NCBI GenBank assembly: GCA_037349315.1
Contig: JBAIAC010000014.1
Coordinates: 25,087,001 to 25,151,000 of the forward strand
Source: Chelydra serpentina
Taxonomy: Eukaryota > Chordata > Testudines > Chelydridae
DNA: 64,000 nt
Direction: 5' to 3'
The notes under the pieces: model-generated
Databases searched by the model: none
Told to the model about the DNA's origin: nothing
Seen by the model: the letters and a program-made list of their open reading frames with translations, nothing else
In this document: positions 13,401-26,230 of the stretch, one piece after another
Layout of the letters: each line of letters begins with the position of its first letter
Numbering within the stretch: the first letter of the stretch is position 1
Position numbers and translations under genes: made by a program

Positions 13401-13495
13401 CCCCCTCCTATTTCCAACCCATCTCCCAGGTCCCCATGTTCTCCACTTACCTGTGGGCTTTTCTCACCTGTCCCCGTCGGGTGTAGAGGGGTGGT
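10481..13495 (-). mobile_element. CR1 non-LTR retrotransposon, 5'-truncated, nearly intact
   Basis: The element reads on the minus strand. It covers part of the region before the endonuclease, the endonuclease, the reverse transcriptase, a short 3' UTR, and a terminal tail of CTATGA-type repeats (10481-10500). CR1 elements usually truncate at the 5' end, which explains the missing ORF1. The left end is clear from the tail. The right end (about 13495) is estimated from where coding-like CR1 sequence fades. This is the longest and best preserved mobile element in the window. Confidence 0.9.
10571..13345 (-). pseudogene. CR1 ORF2: endonuclease plus reverse transcriptase, one in-frame stop
   Basis: The protein nicks target DNA with an APE-type endonuclease and copies element RNA at the nick (target-primed reverse transcription). 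In the open part (10778-13303, 841 codons from the first internal Met), catalytic-type endonuclease motifs are ITETWW (Glu near residue 24), GDFN (about 129-132) and SDH (about 197-199). Reverse transcriptase motifs are LDFSKAFD (about 557-564), [11 protein letters not shown] (about 613-623) and FADD (about 644-647). The same frame continues upstream of that Met for about a dozen codons (wording CLYTNARS). A single stop at 10775-10777 separates this from 67 further codons in the same frame (10571-10774) that carry the normal CR1 C-terminus. Otherwise I see no frameshift, so the copy is young, but the stop and missing 5' end make it inactive. Confidence 0.92.
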
Positions 13496-13499
13496 GTAG

Positions 13500-14340
13500 G
13501 GGCTCTTTAGCAGCTTCTATATCACACACTCCCAGTTCCCAGCACAGAGAGCATGTCTGAGAAGAAGGCATTATGGCCAGGTTGTCTCTATGCCCCAGCA
13601 ACCACTAGCTGTCAGAATGGCACCTGCTAGCCTTTGAGCACTGGCTAATCTATACTGAGCCATTTCATAACTGGTCCCATGATCAGGGGAAGACAGTCCC
13701 TCTTGTGTACCTAGTGCTTCTTGGGCGCAGCTGAAAATCTGTTCCATATACGTGTTAACTTTACACAGAACCTCCTTTAATATGCTGTCCTGTTCTCCAA
13801 GCTTAGAATCTGTTTCCTCTTTACCAGAGATGAGATACACAATGTATAAAGATGAGCACAAGATTTCACTTGGAATCTTCCTCCAGCTGGTTGTTTTGTC
13901 TATGAAGGGAAATTTTGAACAAATTCAACAACCATGTGTGGAATGCTCATAGTTATGATCCTGACATCTAATAGAAGAGAATAAGCCAATAAATAATATG
14001 TTTTCTAAAAGATTTTCTTTAGACAACTGAATTTGTATCAAGATTTAATTAAAAGTATAATACTCCATTTCCAGATCATTACACCAGTATCTGCTCAGCC
14101 CAGTGAAGGATCTTTAAAGATGAGATTACTGTCAGATTTGACTGTATCAAAGAGTTTTTAACTCGAAGTGAATTTGAATCCTAATTTGATGCTACTCAGG
14201 CAGTGGAACTGAAAAAAACTGTACCACAAAAATATCTGTTTTTTAGTGAAGAGGTATCTATTGTCTGAAATTCATTACTGCCCATTAAATTCAATGATTT
14301 GTTGAACTGGACTCTATTATTCAGCACTAGATGTCTCTGT
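13500..14340. other. Stretch without recognised gene
   Basis: Nothing convincing is seen. A 96-codon minus-strand open frame at 13571-13861 has no recognisable motif and is probably chance, although I cannot exclude a decayed element. Confidence 0.4.
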
Positions 14341-14345
14341 GGGCT

Positions 14346-15089
14346 TGTGATGGGTCCGGCACCGCAGCGCCCCTTTGTGGCAGGGGTGGCTGAGGTGTCG
14401 GGGCCTCACCACTCTTAAGTCTTCACGCCCGTCCCTTTAAGGACGTCCTGTTGTAGCCTAATGGCCAAAGTCTATGCAACTAACTCGCCCCGCAGATCAG
14501 GGCAGTGTGGCCTAGCGGCCAGAGTCCATACAACTCACCCTGAGGTTCAGGGCAGTGTGGCCTACCGGCCAGAGTCCATACAACCCACCCCAAGGCTCAG
14601 GGCTGTGCGGCCCAATGGCCAGTGTAGTAGGGGGGACCCGGGTCCGCCCACTCCACCGGGTCCCGACCCAGGGCTCACCTGTTAGTGGGGTTCCCCCTTG
14701 TGATTAGCTCGGCGGGGATCCACCAGCAACACGCCGAGCGTCAATGCGGCTTTAATGCTGCCGGCTTCTAAAGTCCCCCTGGGTCACTTCCTACCGTCAA
14801 CCGGGTTCTCTGGTCCGTCCCCTCCAATCGCAGCCTCCATCTGGGGTGCAGAGGGTGTCATGGCTTGGTTGGCCCCTGGATCCTGAGGTGTTGGCTGTCC
14901 CACCTTGGGAGCTGGCAGTGTGCTTCCTTCTCCTCCGGCGGTCAGCCCAGACTGAGCCGCTTTGCAGGCCTTTATACTTAGGCTCCAGTTGGAGCATGCC
15001 CAGCAGGGCTTTTGGGGCGGGGCTTCCTCTGCCAGGAAGGAAGGGTTAACACCTGCGGTACCAGTGCGGGGCCGCTCTGCCCCATCACA
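14346..15089 (-). mobile_element. Solo LTR of an LTR retrotransposon, minus strand, 5-bp target duplication
   Basis: The 744-bp unit begins TGTGATGGG and ends CCCATCACA, an inverted terminal motif with TG...CA ends. GGGCT flanks both sides (14341-14345 and 15090-15094), the 5-bp duplication left by an LTR-element integrase. Reading minus strand, a TATAAA box (14971-14976) is followed about 220 bases later by an ATTAAA polyadenylation signal (14751-14756), giving the order U3-R-U5. No internal coding region follows, so this is a solo LTR left by recombination. A deleted relative is at 59415-59704. Confidence 0.85.
14467..14620 (+). repeat. Three 50-bp tandem units inside the LTR
   Basis: Units at about 14467-14520, 14521-14570 and 14571-14620 share the wording CAGGGCAGTGTGGCCTA and AGAGTCCATACAAC. 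The last two are exactly 50 bases long; the first is slightly longer. They lie downstream of the polyadenylation signal on the minus strand, that is, in the U5-like part of the LTR. Confidence 0.85.
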
Positions 15090-15094
15090 GGGCT

Positions 15095-18000
15095 ACATAG
15101 ATTTCCAGACAGGAAGTAGTACCTGGTAAAGAAAGGTGACAAAGTTGGGACTCAGGCCCCATGGAAGCCCATTTGTGTCTGTGTTTAATTTAATAAATGC
15201 TTCTCTCAGACAGACTGATCTCAAGTCATATATCATGACATGGGCCAAATTACACCTCCCTCAGTGAACATGGCCACTTGTACCTACAGGGAAGGATTCA
15301 CCCCAGTGAGCTTAGGCAATGCAGCCATTGCCTATCCTCCCTCAGAGATTCTATTGATATAGATACTGCAGTGAATTTAGCCCAATGTCTTTAAGTGTTG
15401 AAAGAAAGATATTTAAAATTAATTTATTTCTAGTATTATCACAGGATTTACATGATCTCATTTATATTGTTTATGTAGTGAGCTGACACTTCATTTATAC
15501 ATGACTGACTAAAATTGTTGCAGATGCTAATGCTCACAATTGCATTTTTCTACACTGAAGTTTGTTTATAGTTCAGATGTTACAAATCTAAATTACAATC
15601 AGCTAGCTTCAAAGATCTGTATCTTGATGACATTTTTCTTAAATTTTCACCATATTTTATGTAAACATTGTACATATAAAATATTTCAACATTGCCACAA
15701 TTACCCAGGAGTGAAATATTCTGTGTTCTACAGGATGAAAAATAGCTAGTTTAAACTAACATACTATACTTTTTTCCTCACATAATCGTTTTCTTTCTTT
15801 TAGCCCTTAGGAACTTGGTCAGAGCTCAGATAAATTTAACGTGGAGAATGGTTAACTTCAAGTTTTTGGGTTCTGATGCCTCATCACAGAAGTCATTGGT
15901 CATTTGCCTTTGACTTCAGTGGATTGTACCCTTTGTGAGATCACTAGGAAATATTGTGCCAGAAATAAAGAAGGAACTGGGCCACTACTTTCATGAGACC
16001 CACCCTGCCCTGCATGCCCTTTTAGGGAACCACCTTTTTGTCTCAAACTGACATATTTAGATCCCAATCCAACTTCCACTAAAGTCATATCCGGGATCAG
16101 GAAGGTAGAAAAGGTCTCATTTGAAAGGGGACAGAGAGGAAGAGAGGGAATTGTGCTAAAAGGGAGCCTGGGCCACATATTGTGGATAAGTGGAGGAGCT
16201 AAAGATGACTGGTCCGTACATGTGTTGTGTGCCCCCATCTGTGCCTAATCAAAAGACGATATGAGTCAGTCTGAGACACAGCAAAGGAAAACCTGCTCAC
16301 AAGGTCCTAAACCCTGGGCTTCACAGCAGTGAAACAGCCCCGCTCCACCTCCAGCCCCAGCCCAAGTCAGTTGGCATGGGCCAGGCACAGGTTTTTCTTT
16401 GCTGTGTAGACATAGTCTGAGCAGGACATTTAGAAGCTCTTGTTATTATGCATAGCCAGTTGGAACCAGATATAGAATAAAGCATAACTCTTGCAAGCAC
16501 ATGAAGCACTGAGTGATCACTGAACACTACATGGAGGTTTCTAGTTCATTAGCCAGAACATCAACCAAGATGGTGGCTGTCAAAAATGTGACGGTTCACC
16601 TGGGATTTGAACTTCTGTGGGCCTCAGCTGTTTGGAATGAGCTTCCTCTCTCCAGAAGAAATATGTCAGTGTGTGTTACATATCCATGATCATTAGAAAA
16701 TGTGAGTCTTACAGCTTCAGATATATAGAAATGTGAGTTTTACAGCTGAAGTTATAGAGCCTCATGTTGTAGATCTGGATGGCACTGGTTCAGTCTCTAT
16801 TATGTCTGTGCCATATGTCCCCCAGAGGGATTGCAGTCTGGACAGCAACAGGGCAAGCTCTCCACACCTCTATGCCTCAGCACTCCACATGGAGGAAACC
16901 TTTTAGTAGCCAGAGGGGAGCTCAGTCTCTATGGTCCATTCAGTGCTTTACCACATTGCTGAGTCTGCCAGTGAGGAAGCCAGTTAATGATTCTTTTGTG
17001 ATCTCAATGCCTGTTGCATTTCAATAACATAAGAATTGAAGATCTGTCCTCCGACCCAAAAAGGAGAGGCAATCAGATCCCCAGAGAACAGAATGGGAGA
17101 TAAGAAAATGGACCTATAAAGGAAAGAAAAACGTAATGAATTGTTCCTCATATTTCTTTTCTTAGTGTTGCTGATGACATGCTCAGAATGGCCAGAGTCT
17201 CTTTATTCACAATGTTTCAGTAGACATGGACATTAATTTAACCTATCTGTGTTTTAGGAGTGAGCACAGAGGAGATCTTTGAAATAAAGAGAATCCTAAA
17301 CGAAGCTCTCTCAAAGCATACTACTGTGTTATAGCACTTTTACCAGGCCCAGCTCTGACTGATGGTGAGGCATTGAACTTTAAAAGACAATAAATAGGTT
17401 TGAATTATTATGCTTTACTCAATTCAAAAGTAAGGAGACTAGCCATTCTCATCCATAAGAATCTGCCATTTAAAATGATTAAATCCTGGCAGACTACCGA
17501 CAGCAGGTGTATTTTAATTACATTTCTATTCTATTAAATCAGGAACAGTATGGAATTCCTGATGGTTTCTTTTAAATCTCTTTAGGTAGCTGAGATAGTT
17601 TCTTGAGAAAAAGTTAGTCACATACTTATAGCTGCAGAGTAGAATACAGAAGTTCAGATAGTTTTGAATAAAACGAGGATAGGGAAGGGGAGATTTTTTT
17701 TTGGTGAACAAAAAGATGTAATTGGGTTACAAGAAATAGGAGCAATATTTTATTAAAATATTCAATTTACAATTGGAATGGGAAGAAAGTGGAATTTAGG
17801 CCATACCCTAGGACTTGATTTGTCAACATTTCCCTATATGTACATATTAAATAAATAAACAGTAATGCTTAGAACTAATATAGCATTTTGTATATTTAAA
17901 ATATGATTAAAAACTCTTTTAATCATCTCCACAGATAACTTTAAAATGCTTGCTGATTTTCTTCATACTTAACTTATTTAGTAATTGACACTGAAACTTA

Positions 18001-18300
18001 CAAATTCAAGCCAAAAATCAACCTGATATGTACTCCTCCTTACTGATAGTTAGGGATCTATCAGATATTTAATATATTTTTGTGATGATCTGGGAAATCT
18101 GTGTCTGTACATCTTATGAATTCTGTTTGATACTGGGGATTCTCTATGTGTATCTGTGTCAGACTTAATTTTGAATATTGGAGATGCCTGTCTTCTGTGT
18201 GTTTTTAACTCCCTGCGGGATTGAAATTCTAAGGTGTGGTGACACAAGCAGAGCTAATAATAGAGGGTCATTAAACCTTGGTGGTCCTCTGTTCACAGTG
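15095..18300. other. Mostly unique AT-rich DNA
   Basis: No gene recognised. It contains one foldback-element fragment (listed separately at 16318-16420). Short open frames have no family motif. Confidence 0.45.
16318..16420 (+). mobile_element. Fragment of a foldback DNA element
   Basis: The segment AAACAGCCCC ... AGTCAGTTGGCATGGGCCAG ... TGTGTAGACATAG matches the 3' half of the element at about 30126-30380 (same order of motifs, same terminal wording). Only this half is present. Confidence 0.55.
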
Positions 18301-18313
18301 AAAATCCCTTGAG

Positions 18314-18543
18314 CAAAGAGGAGGAGCCACCTCTCTTCTATAGCTCAGTGGTTAGAGCATTCACCAAGGACAGGAGACCCAAGTTCGGATCACCACTTTG
18401 CCTGATATGGAGTAGAGATATGAACCCATTTCCTAGGTGGGTGCCTAACCTACTGGGTTATAGAGTCATCTCTGGCTGGCCCTCTGAAGTGGATAGGTCT
18501 ATTCTAGTCAAGTTAGTGCTCCTGGACTTGTTATTTATATTAT
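18314..18543 (+). repeat. tRNA-like foldback repeat, copy 1
   Basis: The unit opens with GAGGAGCCACCT, then a tRNA-like box A (TAGCTCAGTGGTTAGAGCA, 18341-18359) and a box B-like phrase (AAGTTCGGATCACC). The second half, read on the minus strand, again gives tRNA-like wording: a box A-like GTAGGTTAGGCACC and a box B-like GGGTTCATATC. Two tRNA-like parts thus face each other. A further roughly 70 bases ending in TTATTTATATT are shared with copy 2 at 19298-19523. It is a SINE-type repeat rather than a tRNA gene: no acceptor stem or full cloverleaf can be formed. Confidence 0.7.
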
Positions 18544-18658
18544 ATTTATATTCTTCCTGCTATCCAGGAAAAGACAGTTTTTCCAAGTCTGAATTTAAGG
18601 GGTGAAGTAGCTAAACAACAGATGACCTGGTGGGGGACTTTGATCACCTGTTGAGGCT

Positions 18659-19022
18659 GATCATAGAATCATAGGACTGGACGGGACCTTGAGAGGTCAT
18701 CTAGTCCAGTCCCCTCACTCATGACAGGACTAAGTATTATCTAGACCATCCCTGACATGTTTGTCTAACCTGCCCTTAAAAATCTCCAATGATGGAGATT
18801 CCACAACCTCCCTAAGCAATTTATTCCAGTTTAACCACCCTGACAGGAAGTTTTTCCCAATGTCCAACCTAAACCTCCCTTGCTTCAATTTAAGTCCATT
18901 GCTTCTTCTCCTATCCTCAAAGGTTAAGAAGAACAATTTTCTCCCTCCTCCTTTAAACAACCATTTATGTACTTGAAAACTGTTATGTCCCCTGTCAGTG
19001 TTCTCTTTTCCAGACTAAACAT
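18659..19022 (-). mobile_element. CR1 3' fragment
   Basis: The plus strand reads TCATAGAATCATAGGACTGG and then the reverse complement of the CR1 C-terminal coding region (the open frame at 18730-18960 has DRRRSNGLKLKQGRFRLDIG) and 3' UTR. It is diverged from 10481-13495 and carries small deletions. No RT active-site region is present. Confidence 0.88.
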
Positions 19023-19297
19023 GAACCCTAAGATCAAAATTTAGATCTATAAAACCCCTGCTCAGCTGCTGCCTAATCCGGTAGGCACCTAAATTCCTTA
19101 CGTATTTAGGCTCCTGCCAGTAAACTCAACAAGGCACCTCCGTTTCCATCAGCGAGCATATGCAAAGCTACTGGATGTCACTGAGCCCTGGCAGGATTCT
19201 CCAGCTAGGCATTGCTCTGCATAATTCAACTGCTGGGCCCGATCTGGTAGGCATTCTCAGAGGCCACCTACTGGATCAAGCCTCACACAAAACATAT

Positions 19298-19523
19298 CAA
19301 GGAGGAGGAGCCACCTCCCTTCTATAGCTCAGCGGTTAGAGCATTCACCCGGGACAGGAGACCCAAGTTCGGATCACCACTTTGCCTGATATGGAGTAGG
19401 GATATGAACCATTTCCTAGGTGGGTGTCTAACCTGCTGGGCTATAGTCTCATCTCTGGCTGGCCCTCTGAAGTGGATAGGTCTATTCTAGTCAAGTTAGT
19501 GCTCCTGGACTTGTTATTTATAT
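19298..19523 (+). repeat. tRNA-like foldback repeat, copy 2
   Basis: Nearly identical to 18314-18543 over the whole unit, including the non-tRNA 3' part, with scattered substitutions and a few one-base or short gaps. The flanks differ (19025-19297 has no counterpart before copy 1), so these look like separate insertions of one family or a small dispersed duplication. Confidence 0.7.
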
Positions 19524-19529
19524 TCTACA

Positions 19530-22500
19530 TATGAATGACTAATGAGCAAATCTGAAAAAGTTAAGAGTTCAGATTTGGTTAGGATAAACAGCTGGAGTTT
19601 ATTTGAAATTTCTGATATTAATAGCTTGGCTCCCCTGCCCTCAAAAGCAGGCTGTGAGATCCACCCTATAGCACCTCATCTTCCTCCTACAAAGAATATC
19701 CAAACTCTCTTTTCCTATGTATTCTGAGGGGAGGTCCAGCCACTGAAACACCCTCATTAAAACAGATTTATGATCCTTCCACTCCTCCCCCAAATTCTGG
19801 TGACCTCTTTGGGCTTGAAAGCTCTGAATTAAACATTTGTTTTTTAGCACCTGCGAAGCTGTGCAGGAAGCAAAATCTGGAAAAATAGAAGTAAATTCTC
19901 TGACCCTTGCTTTATGTACTGTGAATTTAAAGTATTCTAAATATGATCTGCCCTTGGAATCACCTTATGCAATACATATGATTTGTTAGATATAGTATTA
20001 TTATTACTTGTTTGCTTAATTTGGGTGCTTTGTAGATTTACATTCCTCTTCAATCCTCATACTCTTGAACCCCGTCTTTTATATCATCCTTAGCTCCCTG
20101 CTTGAATGCCTTTAAAATATGTATCGGTTTTAATAATCCGGATCTGAGCTGTATTAAACAGAATGCATTTCCATGAACCATTCTGCATATGTGCTGTAGC
20201 TTGAACAGTTCAATTATGCTTTCTGTATGTGAGCATATTTTTGTTTTTGTTTATTTGCTTTTATACTTCTCACTTGTTACACTGTAAAATGAGTAAATGT
20301 CACATGCTATATATTGTTTCCCCAGACTTGGATGGATTGAGCCAATTTACATTTTGTGTTAGCCTGCTTGAGGGTGTAACCATCCCCATTAGTTGCTACA
20401 GGACTTGACTGACTAATTGCAATAGAAATATGTTCATGATAATTTTGCAGTACTGAAGTACATCAAAATAGTTGTACACAATTATTGAGCCATTTTATAT
20501 TACTATTAGACCTCTGTTGTTTGTTTTACCTGTTTTTTTTAATAATAGTCTATAGATACCAGGACAGATTCATTCCTGGTAGAATTATAATTGATATGAG
20601 AAATTTAATAATATTATTAATTATTACTATTTACTAAGATTTAGATTTGCATTTATAGCAGTCTGTTTAAGTAAACATGGACATGCCATCACTGTGATGA
20701 CCAAGTGTTGGTTTTATATATGAAAGTGATGAAAATGCTGATGATAGTCTTACAAAAGAATGTATACACCCTCTTCATCCATTTTCAATAACGGCATATC
20801 AAAATGCTCCACTAAGGCAGAGACAGTATCATCCATATTTTAGGTCCAGATTCAGGAAAGCACCCTAGGCAATGATACGTAAGCATGTGCTTAAAGTTAA
20901 GAGGTATCAGTAGTTCTAGTGGTATTCCACACTTTATGTACTTGGATTATCTCTGAAATCTTTACTCAAAAGCCAAAATAAAATGTGCAAGTGTGCCCAT
21001 GCTATGGTTTATTCCCGTGTTGTTGGGGTTTTATTGGTTTTTTTAAAATGGCTTGAAAGCTTGTCTCTGTCTCTTCCACCAATAGAAGTTGGTTCAATAT
21101 ATTATTTCACCCATCTTATCTTTCTCATATCCTGGGATAAACATGGCTACAACAAAAACACTGCAAATAAAAAAAAAGGTATTTTTTTAAATTATTTTGT
21201 TTCTAATTCTTGTTCCTGTGTCTCACTCCCCTTTTCAGTTAATTTTGCTCATAGTTTTCTTCTGCTCTCTCATCTGCATCCTGTTGTGCTGACAGTATGT
21301 TGAGTGTCTATTCAGAGTATGAAATAAACTCACTGATAAGTGTTTGGTGACAATAAAATATATCTGGTCTGAGAATATCTGTTCAAACTCAACATATAAA
21401 ATCTTTCTTCCAAAGATTCACTGCACTCTCTCTCGCTCTCTCTTTTGACAGTTTAGATGTTTTATTTGTAATTTATGAAGCAGGCACTTGAGAACATGTA
21501 GTAGGGCTAACAGGCTGTATATAAATGGTCTTTCAGGTGTATGGATCAGACTGAAAGATTAAAACTTTAATGTTTCCTTTCTACCCCCCATTTTAACTGA
21601 ATAGTGGGTTTTGCTGCTCCTTCACCATATTATTTACTTATTCAGTCAGAAATAGGCTACTTTATGAGAACATTCATGTTGCAAAATTAAGCAACAGAAA
21701 GTCAGGAAATGCCAAATGTAAGGCTGGCTACTAAACTTAACACTGGGTTTTTCCTTATATGCATTATGATACACTCTAAGTCCCTGATTTCATACTATTA
21801 TGTCCATAGGCTTCCCATCTCATTCAGTGCACTAATTACACATCATATTCAGAAAGGGATAGGAAACATTACTTTGGCATTATGTGGCTTCATTTTGCAA
21901 ATCTTAGGGTCAGATTTGCCACCATTTATTCACACTGCATGTGCCTTACTTTGTGAGTAGTTCCACTGAAATCGGGGGGGATTATTTGCAAAGCAATTTA
22001 CTATGCATCATGAGTTAGGGTTGCATAATCTGGCCCATTACTTTTGGTGGATTATATCTCCATTGGAGCAGCATTACTAGGGGGCAAGGCTAAGAGAGCC
22101 CCAGAATTAAAATGAATTCACAGAGATCTCTATGCAGATGTAGCTGCCCCCAACCCCAGTATGTTCAGCTTGAGTACAGCTGCTGTCCTCTCTGCAGAAA
22201 GGAAACACCACCCACAATGGAACAATTTCAGGAAAGCTGTCTATAGGAGTATAGGGGCCCCTCCCACAGAAATATCTGCATAGAAAAACTGTAGCCCTTT
22301 GATACAGAGAGGCTGACCCTCCTCTGTAGCTGTGATTGAGAAAGATCAAAGTCCCATGAATGAATATCTCTTCCAGTTATGAAGAATGAGTGGAACATCT
22401 AATATTCCTTTCCAAAATGTTTTCAAAAACACTGGGGAAGTTTTCAAAGCTTCACAAACTCTAAGAAGTGTTGCAATGTAGCATCACATATGAATTAACT

Positions 22501-25500
22501 CCAAAAGTACAATCAGACATAGCTTTAATTTTTCAGAAAAAAATAGGCCCATATCCCAAGCTTGCTTAAGCATTTTTGCTACAGTGATAACCCAAGTATC
22601 AGAAACTCATACTCTCTAAAGGGGATATGCTGCAAAGTAGGGAGGAAGGGAAGTGGGAGTGTTAGGGGTGAGACTAGTAGGTATACAAATAGCCAAAGCA
22701 CAAGGGCCAAACCCCATGTCATCAAGGAGCAATGGGCCAAGTATGCCCCTTCTCTCATACTTTTCAGTAGCTAGTAGCGAGATGCTGACGATGTGGATTA
22801 GAAGTCCCAGAAGCATATGATGGAGCTGAAGAGTCTGTCCACCCTTCCTGCTGGTTAAATCAGATTTCATTGAGGTAATGTCTCTTTGTGAACATTTCTG
22901 CTTACAGAAAGCACACACACACAAAAAGTTTGGATAATATAGAATGCAATGTGCTTATAAGAAAAATTCACAAAATACATCAGCAAAACCTCTCTTTCAT
23001 GCCCCTGGCAAAACCCCAGCATTTGAGTTATGTTTTCAACCCTTTGGCATATTCTTGCCAATTACGTCATTTAACAAGTTTCCTTTGAAAGCCTCTCTTT
23101 AGCTATTCCAATCCATCAATAGATTGTTTTGTTAGAGTTTAAAAAGATAGCAAACATTTCATCTTAAAAATTTAAAATATACAACAAAACAACTTGTAAT
23201 AGATTTGCCTAATTCATTCCTTCAGGACATAATTCCATTCTGCCTCCACTTAAATATTGTTTTTATCTATTTTAATGTACTCTGTTATTTCCTGGCTTCA
23301 TATTTCTAGGGTTATTTTAGTTTACTCCTCCACCCTAATGAAATAGTCATAATTTTTGCTTCTTCTTTGCTTCAGCCCTCTCCTTTGACCCACACATTCC
23401 AGAACTCTAAATCTGCTGCTTCTTTCTGCATAGCCTCTCCAAGCTCCGACCTTTCCTCTCTGCCCATGCTGTAAAAGCTTATTCCAAACCTTGGCTTCTC
23501 CATGCCTTTAACAACTGTCATTTCATCCTCTCTCAATTCAGTGACTTCAAACTTCTCCCTCTCTCTCCTCCAACATCCATTCAAAATACTGCTGCTAAGA
23601 TCATCATCTTTGCTCATTACTTTGTCACCTCATTCTTTGTGTCCCTCCATTGGCTCCTTCTCCACTTCCAATACATCAGATACAAACTTCTTGTCCTTAC
23701 TTACATAGCCTTTTCTGATTTAGTCACACCACATGAGCTAAACATCAGCTGAGAGTATTGCACCTCCTATTATTTATTGGTTGCCCTTTCTCCCCCACCT
23801 CACCTCAGTTTCTTATCCCCTTCTTATGTCTCATCAGGGAGACTGTCATTTTTTTGTGCCGTATCTAGCATGATGGGGAGGGAGGCAACCTGTTGTAGCC
23901 TCAGGAACTACAGAAATATATGTTAATAGTATATCCCAGATCAGAGGTTTGAACTTGGGGATCATGACCTCTTTATCAAGATTGTTAATTGGGAGTCGAG
24001 TCCTGGCTGGGTGGTGGTGCTGAGAGGGATGTATGGTTTAGATCTATTGATTTAGATTGTGACACAGTCCTTTCTTGGAGGTGATGAAGTTCTGTACTGC
24101 CCCAAGGTGATCCTGTATGTACTCTTCCTTAGAGCAGGGAGCACAAAACACTGCTACAAACTTTTAAGGGATCCAGCATACTCCATCTGTAGAGCATGCA
24201 GTGGGGCTTGGAACCATAATTCCATCTACTCTCAGAGTATCTGAGCCCCTTTTAGAGCCTCCATGACCAGGGAAGTAGCAAGGGAGCAGTCCCTGAACAC
24301 ACAGACTGCAGTTCTCATCAGTCCTTATGTGGATTATGCAAGGGGTCCCTTACACAGGCTGTGTTCTTTAAATCCCCTCTTTCCCTCCCACTAAAGAAAT
24401 GTTAGGCAGAATGCACACCTGAAGAAATGTTAGGTAGAATCTTGGCCTATGTAAACTATGTTTTTTCCTATCTAAACCAGATTTAAAACCTCTCTTGCCT
24501 AGAATTAGAATAGCTCAATTAGATTTAATAGCTAACTCAGCATAGAAAGGCAAATATTTGATCAACAGATCTTTTAAATAATTGTATGAAAAGAACAAAA
24601 GGTTTGAATGGAAACCAGGAATCTGTTGTTTAAGAATTGCTTTCTGAGGACAGGCTAATCAAAGGTCTGGCTCTTCATAGGGAAAAGGAGTTGGGTTGGA
24701 ATAAGTTTGGAGCAGTTGAGTTTTGAGAAACAGCATCACTTCTGGGTATGTCTTGAGATGTGATAGTCATCTGAGTAGATTGAGTAAGTCATGCTATGCT
24801 AAACTATTTGAGAGTGAATGGAAGCACTCACTCAAAGTTCAGTAAAGATATATTTTCATTCTTAACAAAACTTTTCAGAACCTCACTCATTCACAATTCT
24901 GATGCCAAACACTATGGCAGTATCACCTTTGAACCTTCAGAGTCTAAATCCAGATGCTAACACAACACTAAAAGCATGTGTGCAACTAAGTGCCGAATAT
25001 CAGAGACCATTTTCTAATTTGTGTCTCAAAGATTCTGATAATTTTATGTAAAACAAGAATATAGGTCACTTAACATGTTAACGTAAAAATGATTCCATTT
25101 CAGATGTCTACTGCTCATGTTATCTAGAGCAGCATCTCATTTTATACTAAGCAACCTTTACCCACTCAAACTTCTAAATTCACCTTCAGACAGAGACCAA
25201 GCATGGAAAATTCTAAACCAAAAGATTTCAGAAAGTTATGAGTTGCTGAAAACAAGAAATTAGATTGGAACCCATTAGGTAACCTTTAGAATTTACATGG
25301 GTTTCACTAGCAACTTCTCTCAGCCAGAGTTAGCACAGACTGAGTAGTTTCAACATTTGTTTTGGATAAGTAGGTCCCTAACCATGCCCCAAATTAACAT
25401 AATCAATCCTGTGCCTATAAATAATGTCTTTCATTTTAGATACCTTCTTTTGTAGTTTGATACAGAAGTAGCCAGAAACAGGAAAGATTTAAACAAAATA

Positions 25501-26050
25501 CAACAAAACATGGAACAAAAAAAATTGTAAGGACAAAAGAGAGCAATTGCTTGGATTCACTGTGTATCCTCTGACCAAACTTTTCACGTCAAATCAGAAA
25601 GGAAAGTATGGAGAGAAAGGAAATTAAAAAATACTTTCATTCTATGGAGTTCCTGGGGATGATGTGACCATTTTTGACCTCCCACTCACAATGGAATTGG
25701 TAAGACAATTCTAATTTTGGTTTTAACTATGGCTGATTAAAAATTTTCGATCAAAAATAGTTTTGATGGAAAACCGGGTTCAACTAAATGAAACTTTCCA
25801 CAGAAAATGTCCGTAGAAAATGTTTACTTTTCATAAAAAAGCACCCAAACCATTTTTTGCTTTGCTTTTAACCCAGAAAATCAACATTTTCTGTGCAAAT
25901 TCCCCCTCCCCTGCCTAATGTTTTGATCATCTAAGTTCCAACCATTTTTTACTTTCATCTTGGAAGTGCAAGAGCTCACAGTTCCCCTACTTTTTACTCC
26001 CTGCACACATAAAAGGAGAATATGTTTTCCCCTTCTCATCAGTAAAAATA
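19530..26050. other. Long AT-rich stretch without recognised gene
   Basis: I find no exon, RNA gene or well-bounded mobile element. The 25740-25870 part has A/T-rich inverted wording (ATTAAAAATTTTCGATCAAA) that may be a decayed foldback element. There is a polypyrimidine CTCTCTCTCGCTCTCTC run near 21426-21443 and an AC run near 22912-22922. Confidence 0.4.
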
Positions 26051-26054
26051 ATAC

Positions 26055-26230
26055 CTTTTATATAGATTTTCATCAGTAGATCTCAAAGCACTTTACAAAA
26101 GATGTCAGGATCATTATCTCCATTTCACAGATGGGGAAACTGATGGACAGAGAAATGAACTTGCCTAAGGTCACCCAGCAGACAGTGGCCAACCTAGGAA
26201 TAGAACCTAGGAATGAGTCCCCGTCCAGTA
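26055..26230 (-). mobile_element. MIR-type SINE
   Basis: The plus strand carries the ordered MIR landmarks in reverse orientation: CAAAGCACTTTACAAA, then CCATTTCACAGATGGGGAAACTGA, then CCTAAGGTCACCCAGCA, then a diverged GAACC-type box B complement. MIR elements are ancient tRNA-derived core-SINEs of amniotes. This copy is diverged and its ends are approximate. Confidence 0.8.

Noticed and set aside
14467..14620. CRISPR-like array
   Set aside because: Contiguous 50-bp tandem units with no spacers, inside an LTR of a vertebrate genome.
18341..18385. Functional tRNA gene
   Set aside because: Only box A- and B-like phrases are present; no acceptor stem or anticodon arm pairs, and near copies exist at 19.3 and 35.8 kb, so it is a repeat.
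23372..23708. Possible coding region with overlapping 68- and 81-codon frames
   Set aside because: Pyrimidine-rich sequence opens frames on both strands; no motif. It may be an old decayed element, but I cannot support that.
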